DNA of 50,259 nucleotides. Source: SIG565 sp045594065 (GTDB taxonomy: Bacteria > Bacillota > Clostridia > Oscillospirales > Acutalibacteraceae). Both the position numbers and the translations under genes were made by a program. The stretch lies in the NCBI GenBank assembly GCA_045594065.1, contig JAZNXU010000034.1, positions 1-50,259 on the forward strand. Direction: 5' to 3'. The notes beneath the pieces are model-generated. The model was not told the origin of the DNA. It saw nothing but the letters and a program-made list of their open reading frames with translations, and made no database searches. This document shows, piece by piece, positions 50,250 through 50,259 of the stretch (within the stretch, counting starts at the first letter, position 1; the number at the start of each line of letters is the position of its first letter).

Positions 50250-50259
50250 TATATTCATA

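Overview
The window looks like a chromosomal segment of a low-GC, endospore-forming member of the Clostridia, probably a gut bacterium of the Oscillospirales/Ruminococcaceae type. This rests on the A/T-rich codon use, on the sporulation genes sigE, spoIIGA, sigH, spoIIM, yqfC, yqfD, ylbJ, a gerA-type operon and spo0A, on strong GGAGG-type ribosome binding sites, and on a fucose catabolic cluster. The genus is inference. No rRNA, CRISPR array, phage or complete insertion sequence was seen.

Layout. Positions 1-6.5 kb (minus strand): sigE-spoIIGA behind a promoter with a long spacer, then an HtrA-like protease with a histidine kinase and response regulator, a small zinc-ribbon protein, and a SigH-like sigma factor. 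Positions 6.6-8.2 kb: a DUF4886 lipoprotein and tRNA-Ala and tRNA-Gly, with a duplicated tRNA 3' tail beside them. Positions 8.2-18.8 kb (minus strand): a Clp ATPase with an N-terminal zinc finger, a CvpA protein, a DUF5711 protein, truA, the ECF transporter core ecfT-ecfA2-ecfA1, an RNA-methyltransferase-like protein, and ruvB-ruvA-ruvC. Positions 18.9-25.9 kb (plus strand): proBAC, then potABCD behind a long leader RNA with nested helices and a loop complementary to the potA Shine-Dalgarno region. I match this leader to no riboswitch class I know.

Positions 26-37.3 kb: a small unknown gene, xerD and spoIIM, a 395-bp spacer rich in short repeats, a FabG-like reductase, then a long minus-strand housekeeping and sporulation run (yqfC-yqfD-phoH-ybeY-era-yqzL-recO-mutS2; yqzL is only 49 codons and overlaps recO), and divergent ylbJ. 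Positions 37.3-43.9 kb: tRNA-His and tRNA-Gln followed by a hairpin-rich repeat, a two-gene unit ending in a SpoIID-like protein with three peptidoglycan-binding repeats, a gerAA-gerAC-gerAB germination operon, and spo0A.

Positions 43.9-50.2 kb: a cytoplasmic DUF4886 protein, the L-fucose genes fucI-fucA-fucU with a divergent AraC-type regulator, then an SGNH hydrolase and a LysR regulator. The last two are joined head to head with both 5' ends missing, a probable deletion or rearrangement scar.

How the genes work together. Spo0A, SigH, SpoIIGA/SigE, SpoIIM, YqfC/YqfD and YlbJ cover sporulation from its start to mother-cell events, and the gerA operon covers return to growth. proBAC and potABCD supply proline and polyamines. 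FucI and FucA turn fucose into three-carbon units, but no fuculokinase or fucose transporter is present here.
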